A stretch of DNA of 64,000 nt from Nostocales cyanobacterium HT-58-2 (GTDB taxonomy: Bacteria > Cyanobacteriota > Cyanobacteriia > Cyanobacteriales > Nostocaceae), in assembly GCA_002163975.1 (NCBI GenBank), contig CP019636.1:2331001-2395000 (forward strand), given 5' to 3'. The notes beneath the pieces were generated by a model. That model had not been told where the DNA came from. It did no database searches and saw only the letters and a program-made list of their open reading frames with translations. Made by a program: the position numbers and the translations under genes. Below are positions 21,594 to 29,775 of this stretch, one piece after another; the stretch's first letter is position 1, and the number at the start of each line of letters is the position of its first letter.

Positions 21594-22621
21594 AAGAACA
21601 AAATTCACAAATAAAAACCTCGTACCCGAAATTGAAAAATGCAAAGCGTCGATCTGTTGATTTATCTTCAGCAAAACTAGTCGAAACTTGCTTTTTTTCT
21701 TCTCAAGAAGCAATTCCCCTTGTTGTTCAACCTAGAATTGATGGATTAGATATTACACAATGGGCTAAAAATAATCGAGGCTTGGTCGACACTTTACTCT
21801 TGCAACATCGAGCCTTATTATTCCGAAACTTTAAGGTTAAAACGGCACAAGAGTTCAAACAGTTTGTTGAGGTTACTTCTGATGGCGAATTACTCCAATA
21901 CGTAGACCGCACTTCCCCCCGAACAACAGTAGGAGAGCAGGTTTACACATCTACAGTTTATCCAGCAGAGTATCCTATATTACTTCATAACGAGTTAACT
22001 TATGCAATTAAGTACCCGTTGAAAATCTATTTCTGCAGTATAAAACTTGCCTTGCGCGATGGTGAAACTCCGATTGCTGATGGGCGTAAAGTTTATCAGC
22101 GGATTGATGAGGAAATTCTTCATAAATTTATAGAAAAAAAATGGATGCTAGTTCGGAATTACAATAATGGCTTTGGGTTACCATGGCAAGAAGTTTTTCA
22201 AACTGATGACAAAGCCAAAGTAGAGGCATACTGCCGGGAAAACTTGATCGAGTTCAGTTGGAAAGAAGACTCGCGTTTACAGACTCGCCAAATTCGTCAG
22301 GCGGTTCACTATCATCCCCAAACTGGCGAACCAATTTGGTTCAACCATGCTGCTTTCTTTCACTATACAAATTTAAATGCAAGTTTACTCTCCGAATTTA
22401 GTGAGCACGAACTTCCTTACAATACTTATTATGGTGATGGAAGCACTATCAATCCTGCTGTGATTGAACACATTAACCAAGCTTATCAACAAGAAAAAAT
22501 TATCTTTCCCTGGCAGGAAGGGGACATTCTGATGCTTGACAATATGTCCATTGCTCATGGAAGACAGCCCTACATAGGTGAACGCCAGGTTCTCGTTGCC
22601 ATGAGTGAACTTTATAAGTAG
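21590..22621 (+). CDS. SyrP-like TauD-family Fe(II)/2-oxoglutarate hydroxylase
   Basis: The 343-residue protein has the facial triad of a non-heme iron dioxygenase: H133-N-E135 and a distal His323, with Arg332 a likely 2-oxoglutarate contact. It resembles SyrP and the beta-hydroxylases of siderophore synthesis, which hydroxylate the beta-carbon of Asp, Asn, Glu or His held on an NRPS carrier protein. It lies exactly between an NRPS that ends in a C domain and one that begins with an interface-type domain, the layout known for NRPS beta-hydroxylases. The next module reads as Asn, so I infer beta-hydroxylation of carrier-bound Asn. The N-terminal ~25 residues are Lys/Arg-rich and, with the basic tail of the upstream NRPS, look like the two halves of a linker that is continuous in fused C-hydroxylase proteins. 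It overlaps the upstream gene by 4 bp. Confidence 0.9.
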   Translation: MKEQNSQIKTSYPKLKNAKRRSVDLSSAKLVETCFFSSQEAIPLVVQPRIDGLDITQWAKNNRGLVDTLLLQHRALLFRNFKVKTAQEFKQFVEVTSDGELLQYVDRTSPRTTVGEQVYTSTVYPAEYPILLHNELTYAIKYPLKIYFCSIKLALRDGETPIADGRKVYQRIDEEILHKFIEKKWMLVRNYNNGFGLPWQEVFQTDDKAKVEAYCRENLIEFSWKEDSRLQTRQIRQAVHYHPQTGEPIWFNHAAFFHYTNLNASLLSEFSEHELPYNTYYGDGSTINPAVIEHINQAYQQEKIIFPWQEGDILMLDNMSIAHGRQPYIGERQVLVAMSELYK

Positions 22622-22737
22622 CTAAACAGAATTCATTACATATTGATTCTTGACTCACCAACAATGTCAGCCCAAATTCTGTGTAATGAATTATGTATAA
22701 ATATCTATATCTGCAATTTCAAACTTTTCCATAATTC

Positions 22738-22742
22738 AGGAG
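22738..22742 (+). promoter_or_regulatory. Ribosome binding site for the interface-A-FkbM-PCP-TE synthetase
   Basis: AGGAG lies 7 bases before the ATG at 22750 and fixes that start. It follows a 128-bp AT-rich gap after the hydroxylase stop. Confidence 0.75.
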
Positions 22743-22749
22743 AAAAAAG

Positions 22750-25700
22750 ATGGAAATAATTGAAGGTTTTGAACTATCACCTCAACAAAAACACCTTTGG
22801 AAACTACAAGGCTCTTCGCCAAATCTTTCCTATCGTGCCCGGTGTGCTGTACAAATTAAAGGTAAGATCAAGCCAATTACTTTAAAAGCTGCTATCGAGA
22901 AAGTCATATCCACCTATGAAATTCTCCGGACTACTTTTCATTGTGTGCCTGGAATGACCTTACCATTACAAGTTATCTCTCCTAATTGTACTTTCAATTT
23001 TAGTGAGTATGATTACACAGGAATAGAATTAGAAGCACAGTTGGCTCAAATGGAGTTGTTGTGGAAGCAATATAATCAATTTCCCTTTAATTTTTCTCAG
23101 AACTTACTTTTCCATTGTGCTTTGGTCACTCTTTCGGAAGAAGAATCTGTATTATTGCTTAATCTGCCTGCTTTGTACGTTGACGTCAAAGGACTTAATA
23201 ATTTAGTATCGAAAATTAGCAAATTTTATCGTGCTTGCACCAAAGGAGAAGAAATTTTTGATGAAGTACTACAATATGCAGATATCTCAGAGTGGCAAAA
23301 TCAACTACTTAATGACGAAGAACAAGAACTCATACTTGCCAAAGCTTACTGGCACAAGCAAAATATTACTGATTATTTAAATATAAAATTACCTTTTGAA
23401 AGACACTTCGCACAGGGAAGTGAATTTGAGTATCGTAATTTGAATTTAACTATTTTACCTAGACAATTAGAGCAAATTTCCGAATTCTCTCATAAAGAAA
23501 ACATTTCACTTGATTTATTTTTTCTATCGTGCTGGCAAGTACTTCTATGGCGTCTAACTCAACAATCAGAAGTACTTGTTGGAGTTAGTTGTGAAGGTCG
23601 AAAGTATGAGGAACTGCAAAATTCTATTGGTCTATTAGCCAAGTATTTACCACTTAAATTTAGTTTCAAAGAAGGCTTATTGTTTAGAGATGTGATCAAA
23701 CAGATACAACGAGAATTAGATAAAATTTTTACTTGGCAGGAACAATTTACTTGGGAGTCAATCATTGATGAAAATAAAAGTTCTATTAATAATACTTTTA
23801 TACCATTTTGTTTTGATTTTGCGACACTAGATAGATATACTATCAATGATATTGACTTTTCTATTATCAAACATGACATCTGTTTCGATCAATTTAAACT
23901 CAAACTAAGTTTGACGAAGAGTCAGTATGATTTAGTAGCACAATTCTATTACGATGCCAACTTATTTGATGAAGATTATATTCAATGTCTAGCCGAACAA
24001 TTTCAAACCCTAGTATCCAGTATTTTGGATTGTCCTGAAACAGTCATTGATAAAATAGGAATTCTCAGCAACGTTGAGCGAGAAAAAATTTTACTCCTAT
24101 TCAATGACACAAGTTATGATTACCCTAAAGACAAGTGTATCCATCAGTTATTTGAAGAGCAGGTAGAAAAAACACCAGATGCTGTAGCAGTAGTGTTTGA
24201 GAAGCAGCAGTTGACTTACCAGCAACTAAATCAGAGAGCCAACCAACTAGCACATCACCTACAATCTTTAGGAGTCGGACCAGAAGTACTGGTGGGTATT
24301 TATGTAGAACGTTCTGTTGAAATGGTGGTGGGATTGTTGGCGATTCTCAAGGCTGGTGGTGCTTATGTACCCCTTGACCCCAATTATCCTCAACAACGGC
24401 TCAGTTATATGTTGGCTGATTCACAATTACCAATACTACTAACTCAACCACACTTATTAAAACAACTTCCACAACACCAAACACAAATAATTTGCCTGGA
24501 TGAAAATTGGCAAAACTTTGCTCATTACTCTCAGAATAACCTTTGTAGCAAAGTCAAATCAGACAATTTAGCTTACATAATTTATACTTCTGGTTCTACT
24601 GGTAAACCCAAGGGAACAATGATTCTTCATAAGGGCGTGGTGAATTATTTAAGCTGGTGTACAAAAGCTTATAATGTTGCTGAGGGAGAAGGTTCCACTG
24701 TCAATTCTTCTATTGGCTTTGATGCCACTATTACCAGTTTATTTTCTCCTTTGTTGGTAGGACGTAAGGTAGTGCTTTTACCAGAGAAAGAAGAAATTGA
24801 AGCGTTGAAAGAAGCATTATGTTCTGGTACTAAGTTTAGCCTTGTCAAAATTACCCCAGCTCATTTAGAAATACTTAGCCATTTCTTTGCCTCAGAACAA
24901 GTAAAGATTCAAACTCAAGCATTTATTATTGGCGGGGAAGCTTTGTCAGAAAAACATATTTCCTTCTGGCAACAATACAGTCCTCAGATTAGATTCATTA
25001 ATGAATACGGTCCTACAGAAACTGTAGTAGGATGCTGCATTTATGAAGTTGGAAAACAAAGGTTTTCTAGAGGTGACATTCCCATTGGTCGCCCCATTGC
25101 CAACACTCAAATCTACATCTTAGACTCACACCTACAACCAGTGCCTATTGGTGTACCTGGGGAACTATACATCGGAGGTGATGGCTTAGCTAGAGGCTAC
25201 CTCAACCGCCCAGAACTCACCAAAGAAAAATTCATCCCAAATCCCTTCTCGCATTCTTTATCAGAACGTCTTTACAAAACAGGAGACCTCGCCCGTTACT
25301 TGAGCGATGGTAACATTGAATTCCTTGGTCGCATGGATCATCAAGTCAAGGTCCGAGGTTTCCGCATTGAACTGGGAGAAATTGAATCAGTATTATCTAA
25401 GCATCATGCAGTGCAAGAAAGTGTGGTATTGGCTCGCCAGGATGAGTCCGACCAACAGCGTTTAGTCGCTTACTTAGTCCCTGACAAACATCAAGCCTTA
25501 CCAGTTCTGCAATTCCTTCGCTTGAAGAAGCAAGGTAGACTTGACGGTAAATCTGTATATGAGTTGCCCAATGGGTCTGTAATTGCCCATCTGCGTAAAA
25601 ATGAGACTGAATATCTCTATCAGGAAATCTTTGAGGCAAGGTGTTACTTAAAGCATGGAATCACGCTTAGTGAGGGAGACTGTGTGTTTGATGTTGGCGC

Positions 25701-27663
25701 AAATATAGGTTTATTTACCCTCTTTGCCGCTCAAAGCTATCCAAATGTGAAAGTTTACGCTTTTGAACCGATTCCACTCGTATTTGACCTGCTAAGCATA
25801 AATACAGAACTCTACAACTTAGATGTTAAGCTATTCAATATTGGTCTTGCCAATACAACTAAGAGTGACTCGTTCACTTATTACAATAATCTCTCTCTAG
25901 TTTCTGGACGTTTTGCAGATCTTGAAGAGGAACAAAATGTTGTCAAGTCCTTTTTATTTAAGCAAAAAGAGTATAAAGATAACGAGAGCATAGTTTCTGA
26001 AGGGGCTATCAATGAGTTGTTATCAGAACGTTTGACAACCAAGCAATTCATCTGCCAGCTACGACCTCTTTCTGATGTCATCCATGAAAACGGGGTTAAA
26101 CGAATTGATTTACTCAAAATTGATGTTGAGAAAAGCGAACTGGATGTATTAGCAGGCATTCGGGAAGAGGATTGGCCAAAAATCAGGCAGATTGTCATAG
26201 AGGTTCATGATATAAATAATCGACTAGATGAGATAACAAAGTTGCTAAGCGATCGCGGATATACATTGGAAATTGCTCAAGACGTTCTGCTTGAGGAAAC
26301 AAATCTCTATATTATTTATGGCAAGCAAACACCAAAGGATTGGGTTCTTAAGACAACCAAAACAAGGGTGGTCTCCAACTGGAAACCAACTTGGAGTAGT
26401 TTAAATCTATTGATCAAAGACATTCGTCAGTACCTCAAACAGAAGCTACCGGAATACATGATGCCTTCTGCCTTTGTAACTTTAGATACTCTACCGTTAA
26501 CACCTAATGGCAAAATAGACAGATTGGCACTCCCAGCACCTGAGCAAGAAATCACACGAGTTCAGAAATACGTAGCACCACGTACAACCATAGAACTTCA
26601 ACTGGCTCAAATTTGGTCATCCGTTATTAATATGACTTCAATAGGAGTTAGAGACAACTTCTTTGAATTGGGCGGTCATTCCCTTCTAGCTGTCCGTCTC
26701 ATGTCCCACATTCAACAACATTTCCAGATAAATTTACCTTTAGCTACCCTTTTCCAAACTCCCACCATCGAGCAACTAGCGGTTGTTCTTGGTTCTTCTT
26801 CATATAAAAAACTTTGGTCTTCCTTAGTACCAATTCAACCTAATGGTACATTAACACCTTTTTTCTGCGTTGCAGGAGCTGGGGGAAATGTTCTCTACTT
26901 CCACCAGCTAGCACAATATCTTGGGAAAGACCAACCCTTCTACGGGATACAGGCACAGGGTCTTGATGGTGAGACAAAACCCCTGCAGAGCATTGAAGAA
27001 ATAGCCTGCCATTACATTGAAGCAATTCAGACAGTTCAGCCAGTTGGTCCTTACTTCTTGGGAGGTCATTCCCTTGGAGGTAAAGTCGCTTTTGAAATGG
27101 CTCAGCAGTTACAACGTCAAGGACAATCTGTTGCATGTGTTGCTATCTTAGATACCGCTGCACCAATTCCTGAACTCAATCCTAAGGTTGATGTTTCTAA
27201 TTGGGATAATGCAAGATGGATCTGTGAAATTGCTGTATTAGTTGAAGAACTTTTTGGAGAAAATTTACAAGTATCTTATGAGGCTCTAGCTTCCCTCACA
27301 TCAGAGAAACAATTAAACTATTTCAAGCAACAGTTAGAAATGGCTGGCATTTTACCTCCTCATGCAGATATCAAACTTGTGCGTGGTTTTTTAGAAGTTT
27401 TCCGAACTCAATGTCAACTTGATTACGTACCACACAATACTTTTCCGATTCCAATCACTCTGTTCCGTGCTGAGGAGGTAAGTTCTCAACAGGAAAACTC
27501 TCCTCACCTTTTCCAAGATCCAGCACGGGGTTGGAATCAGTTTTCTGATGGAGAGGTGGAAATCCATACCGTTCCTGGTAATCATATATCAATGATGAGT
27601 GAGCCTCATGTCAAGGTACTAGCTCAAAAACTTCGAAAATCTCTTGAACAAGCATACACTTGA
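22750..27663 (+). CDS. Terminal NRPS: interface domain-A(Asn)-FkbM methyltransferase-PCP-TE
   Basis: Residues 1-445 form a condensation-like fold, but the HHxxxDG motif is absent; the equivalent segment reads NLPALYVDV (~138). This matches the 'interface' domain proposed to dock a TauD hydroxylase on an NRPS. The A domain (TSGSTG near 613) is the identical copy of the Asn domain in the 16947 gene (DATKIGEVGK). After A8 the A domain is interrupted by an FkbM-type methyltransferase (about 925-1190; VFDVGANIG at ~978, then IDLLKIDVE), and A9/A10 resume (NGKIDR near 1250). PCP Ser is 1311. The thioesterase has GHSLGG (Ser1441), Asp1468 and His1612. I infer that Asn is loaded, beta-hydroxylated in trans by the 21590 product, O-methylated by the FkbM domain, condensed by the upstream terminal C domain and released by the TE. 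The O-methyl site is not proven by sequence. Confidence 0.93.
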   Translation: MEIIEGFELSPQQKHLWKLQGSSPNLSYRARCAVQIKGKIKPITLKAAIEKVISTYEILRTTFHCVPGMTLPLQVISPNCTFNFSEYDYTGIELEAQLAQMELLWKQYNQFPFNFSQNLLFHCALVTLSEEESVLLLNLPALYVDVKGLNNLVSKISKFYRACTKGEEIFDEVLQYADISEWQNQLLNDEEQELILAKAYWHKQNITDYLNIKLPFERHFAQGSEFEYRNLNLTILPRQLEQISEFSHKENISLDLFFLSCWQVLLWRLTQQSEVLVGVSCEGRKYEELQNSIGLLAKYLPLKFSFKEGLLFRDVIKQIQRELDKIFTWQEQFTWESIIDENKSSINNTFIPFCFDFATLDRYTINDIDFSIIKHDICFDQFKLKLSLTKSQYDLVAQFYYDANLFDEDYIQCLAEQFQTLVSSILDCPETVIDKIGILSNVEREKILLLFNDTSYDYPKDKCIHQLFEEQVEKTPDAVAVVFEKQQLTYQQLNQRANQLAHHLQSLGVGPEVLVGIYVERSVEMVVGLLAILKAGGAYVPLDPNYPQQRLSYMLADSQLPILLTQPHLLKQLPQHQTQIICLDENWQNFAHYSQNNLCSKVKSDNLAYIIYTSGSTGKPKGTMILHKGVVNYLSWCTKAYNVAEGEGSTVNSSIGFDATITSLFSPLLVGRKVVLLPEKEEIEALKEALCSGTKFSLVKITPAHLEILSHFFASEQVKIQTQAFIIGGEALSEKHISFWQQYSPQIRFINEYGPTETVVGCCIYEVGKQRFSRGDIPIGRPIANTQIYILDSHLQPVPIGVPGELYIGGDGLARGYLNRPELTKEKFIPNPFSHSLSERLYKTGDLARYLSDGNIEFLGRMDHQVKVRGFRIELGEIESVLSKHHAVQESVVLARQDESDQQRLVAYLVPDKHQALPVLQFLRLKKQGRLDGKSVYELPNGSVIAHLRKNETEYLYQEIFEARCYLKHGITLSEGDCVFDVGANIGLFTLFAAQSYPNVKVYAFEPIPLVFDLLSINTELYNLDVKLFNIGLANTTKSDSFTYYNNLSLVSGRFADLEEEQNVVKSFLFKQKEYKDNESIVSEGAINELLSERLTTKQFICQLRPLSDVIHENGVKRIDLLKIDVEKSELDVLAGIREEDWPKIRQIVIEVHDINNRLDEITKLLSDRGYTLEIAQDVLLEETNLYIIYGKQTPKDWVLKTTKTRVVSNWKPTWSSLNLLIKDIRQYLKQKLPEYMMPSAFVTLDTLPLTPNGKIDRLALPAPEQEITRVQKYVAPRTTIELQLAQIWSSVINMTSIGVRDNFFELGGHSLLAVRLMSHIQQHFQINLPLATLFQTPTIEQLAVVLGSSSYKKLWSSLVPIQPNGTLTPFFCVAGAGGNVLYFHQLAQYLGKDQPFYGIQAQGLDGETKPLQSIEEIACHYIEAIQTVQPVGPYFLGGHSLGGKVAFEMAQQLQRQGQSVACVAILDTAAPIPELNPKVDVSNWDNARWICEIAVLVEELFGENLQVSYEALASLTSEKQLNYFKQQLEMAGILPPHADIKLVRGFLEVFRTQCQLDYVPHNTFPIPITLFRAEEVSSQQENSPHLFQDPARGWNQFSDGEVEIHTVPGNHISMMSEPHVKVLAQKLRKSLEQAYT
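24142..25386 (+). repeat. 1,245-bp A-domain repeat, copy 2
   Basis: Copy of 18378-19622. Identity ends at the A8 motif, and the FkbM methyltransferase region follows soon after, so the two copies have different C-terminal A subdomains. Confidence 0.92.
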
Positions 27664-27715
27664 CCAAGGGAACGGTCACACTCTTCCATTTCGTCCACTT
27701 CAGCTCCTCTGTCAC

Positions 27716-27740
27716 CCCTCTTTCAAGGGCAGGTTTTTAT
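27716..27740 (+). terminator. Weak intrinsic terminator candidate after the left-line TE gene
   Basis: A 4-bp CCCT/AGGG stem with a 6-base loop is followed by a T-rich run, about 55 bases after the stop at 27663. The stem is short, so this is tentative. Confidence 0.35.
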
Positions 27741-28001
27741 TTTAAGCAGATGAGAAGGCTGTACAACTTCTCCAAGATTCAGGGAAGAAGGAACCAATAG
27801 GGTTGACCAACTAACAAAGCAACAATAATGTTAATGAAACCGCAGCGAAAACAACTTAGAAGACGTGTTGGCTTTTTGGCTAGTGGTTGAGTGCGTTCCA
27901 CATGATTAACGGTAAGTCATCATAATCATTATCAGGTGGTGTAGCATCAGCCTCACTACCAACGCTTACCAGCCAGAAAGTAGCTAAGGTGATCGCGGAG
28001 C

Positions 28002-28095
28002 GCGCCCTGTGCCTGAGCGCAAGGATTGCGCTTCCCCAAGATCCGCTTGGGGCAATGCACACTCCGTTTGCATTGAGGCACATACGGGCGATCGC
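28002..28095. repeat. Multi-branched palindromic repeat with HIP1 site
   Basis: Three perfect hairpins follow one another: GCGCAA/TTGCGC (28017-28031, 3-base loop), CCCCAAG/CTTGGGG (28034-28052, 5-base loop) and CAATGCA/TGCATTG (28053-28075, 9-base loop). An outer imperfect stem pairs about 28002-28014 with 28076-28090, and GCGATCGC closes the block at 28088-28095. It is GC-richer than its surroundings. Compact nested palindromes of this kind occur as interspersed repeats in filamentous cyanobacteria; I did not match it to a named family. Confidence 0.7.
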
Positions 28096-28232
28096 CAATC
28101 AATGTCGTTCTGCACGTTTGGGGTCAATAATCTTGGTAAAATGCCAGTGTTAACCACCACCTTTAGTATAGCTATAGCCAACAAGATTAGGACGTAAGCT
28201 AAAAGAGTTACCATAGCGTCTACCTGATTTCA

Positions 28233-28650
28233 ATGGCTAAAGCTTATAGTGATGATTTCCGGCAAAAAGTTATGCAAGCGATTGAGTTGGATGGTCTCAA
28301 AAAGTGTGAAGCCAGCCAACTGTTCAATATCAGTCGCAATACGATTAACTTGTGGTTGCAGCGCAAAGCCCAAACGGGTGATGTCAAACCCAAGCCGAAG
28401 AAAGCATCGCAGCAGAGCGGCAAAATCAAAGATTGGGAGAAGTTTCGCAGCTTTGTGAAACAGCACGGGGATAAAACCCAGGGCGAAATGTCACAGTTAT
28501 GGGACGGGGAGATTAGCCAACGCACGATTTCCAGAGCATTACAAAAGATAGGACATACACGTAAAAAAACATACGGGTATAGTCAACGAGATCAAGCCAA
28601 ACGGGCAGGGTTCTTAGCGCAACTGGATAACCCGAAGGCGTCTCATCTGG
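28233..28650 (+). pseudogene. IS630-type transposase, N-terminal fragment
   Basis: The frame starts MAKAYSDDFRQKV and encodes a helix-turn-helix (SQLFNISRNTINLWLQRK) followed by a second winged-helix region (GEISQRTISRALQKIG), the usual N-terminal third of IS630/Tc1-type transposases of cyanobacteria. About 139 residues are genuine; at 28651 the frame runs into the inverted repeat of another element and then stops. The DDE catalytic half is missing. It is inactive. It separates the left line from the tailoring block. Confidence 0.85.
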
Positions 28651-28959
28651 TATCCCTTTTCTGTCACTTTCCGAGTATTCTGAATAAAAGAAGGAAACGA
28701 GAAAACCCTGAAAGGTAAATAGGGCAATGGATGTAGAATTACAAATCCTCAAGCATTTGCCAAGAGATGCTTACCCGACAGTTGCCATCATAGACGAATA
28801 TTGTGCAGAGTATAAAGAACTATTTAAAGAAGTAAGAAATTATGAATGCTTCAAATATTTACATCTGGGAATAATGAATCAATTTAAACCCTGTTATGTT
28901 TCTGGATGATTTCATTTATTTACTATTTGCTTACTTCGGAGAGTGACAGAAGAGGGATA
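28651..28959. mobile_element. 309-bp deletion derivative of an IS701-like element with 24-bp inverted repeats
   Basis: The left end (28651-28674) and right end (28936-28959) are inverted repeats matching at 22 of 24 positions; the outer ends read TATCCC and GGGATA. Between them lies a 60-codon transposase N-terminal remnant. The element interrupts the IS630-type transposase, so it inserted later. Too short to encode a transposase, it resembles a MITE that could only be moved in trans. Target duplication is not evident. Confidence 0.75.
28727..28909 (+). pseudogene. IS701-family transposase, N-terminal remnant
   Basis: The 60-residue frame begins MDVELQILKHLPRDAYPT and contains IIDEYCAEY and YECFKYLHLGI, the conserved N-terminus of cyanobacterial IS701-family transposases as I remember them. 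The last ~12 residues no longer match and a stop follows, so the rest of the ~400-residue protein has been deleted. Confidence 0.75.
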
Positions 28960-29209
28960 ATATGGCTACGGCTATAGCTGTTTGAGTGGAGTAACATTGA
29001 GGACATTTCATCCTTTTACTATGCGAAATCTAGCATTATACTTTCAACAACGCCCCAATATGAAAGTATGTGCGGTATTCTCTCCAATATTCCAATGTCA
29101 TCTCCCTAAAGTGATGCAAGAGAGTTAGTATACGTCATAGTATAGTTGCACATTTCCTACAAAAAGGAAATATCTGCTAACTACTTCAGATTTCATTTTC
29201 CAATAGTCT
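28960..29209. other. Gene-free stretch after the mini-element; 3' hairpin of the ACP gene
   Basis: No gene is seen. An ATTTCCT/AGGAAAT hairpin (29152-29171, 6-base loop) lies about 40 bases after the stop of the - strand ACP gene. It has no clear T-run, so it is at best a weak terminator or an RNA 3' end structure. Confidence 0.4.
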
Positions 29210-29758
29210 CTAAACAACAGCCAATTGATTAATATAATTTACAAGGTTTTCTACAGTAGAAATATCTTCAGCAAATGTATTATTAATTTGAATGCCGAAA
29301 ACTTTTTCCAAAATTATATATAATTCCAACATATCTAAGGAATCTGCTCCTAAATTATCAGCAAAATTTGATGTTAGGCTAATTTGGTTCTGCTCAATAC
29401 CTAACTGCTTTGCAACGATAACTTGTACTTTCTCAAAAATTTTGCGTTTTTGAAATTGACTATTCTGAATTGCTGTGTCAATTCCTACCATTAGCTCAAT
29501 TATTTCTTTCACTAACAAGATGATGCGCTGATATCGCTGAATATCTTCGCCAGAAAGAGAGCTACCTTGGCGTTCCTTGAGCCACTTTTGACAGAATTGA
29601 TAACCCTTTAAACAGAAGTTCCAGACCTGTGGTGGGACATTTTCAAAGTACTGCGTTTGATTGATCCAGACAAGCCCTTTGCCTCCGCTCTGCTCTGGTG
29701 AAGTGTAGTATAAAGTCTCTATTAAGTTATTCCCAGTAATAGGATATCTAGTAATCAT
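29210..29758 (-). CDS. Acyl carrier protein fused to a type ISP restriction-modification C-terminal-like domain
   Basis: I start this 182-residue protein at the ATG at 29758, preceded by GAGAAG nine bases upstream and 17 bp after the type II thioesterase stop; a longer frame would overlap the thioesterase heavily. The C-terminal ~80 residues are a discrete acyl carrier protein with LGADSLDML (phosphopantetheine Ser140). The first ~95 residues contain QTQYFENVPPQVWNF, GYQFCQKWLKERQG and ELMVGID, which closely resemble the helical C-terminal segment of type ISP DNA methylase/helicase enzymes. No methylase or nuclease motifs are present. As last gene of the - strand block, next to a type II thioesterase, it may serve a dedicated acyl or amino-acyl loading step. 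The ACP call is firm; the N-terminal resemblance is from memory and its function is unknown. Confidence 0.82.
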   Translation of the reverse strand: MITRYPITGNNLIETLYYTSPEQSGGKGLVWINQTQYFENVPPQVWNFCLKGYQFCQKWLKERQGSSLSGEDIQRYQRIILLVKEIIELMVGIDTAIQNSQFQKRKIFEKVQVIVAKQLGIEQNQISLTSNFADNLGADSLDMLELYIILEKVFGIQINNTFAEDISTVENLVNYINQLAVV

Positions 29759-29775
29759 TTGAACATACTTCTCAA

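Larger units (their letters stand above)
27664..28232. other. Intergenic region after the left assembly line
   Basis: I see no gene here; short frames on both strands lack recognisable products. It holds a weak terminator-like hairpin shortly after the synthetase stop and a multi-hairpin palindromic repeat near 28002-28095. Confidence 0.6.

Noticed and set aside
22750..24090. First domain of the 22750 product as an ordinary condensation domain
   Set aside because: The fold is C-like but HHxxxDG is absent, and the preceding NRPS already supplies a C domain for this module. The same is true at the start of the 43269-56144 gene.
28960..29030. Continuation of the IS630-type transposase after the mini-element (a YGYGYS reading)
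   Set aside because: Only a few residues resemble the family and the frame does not continue with DDE motifs.
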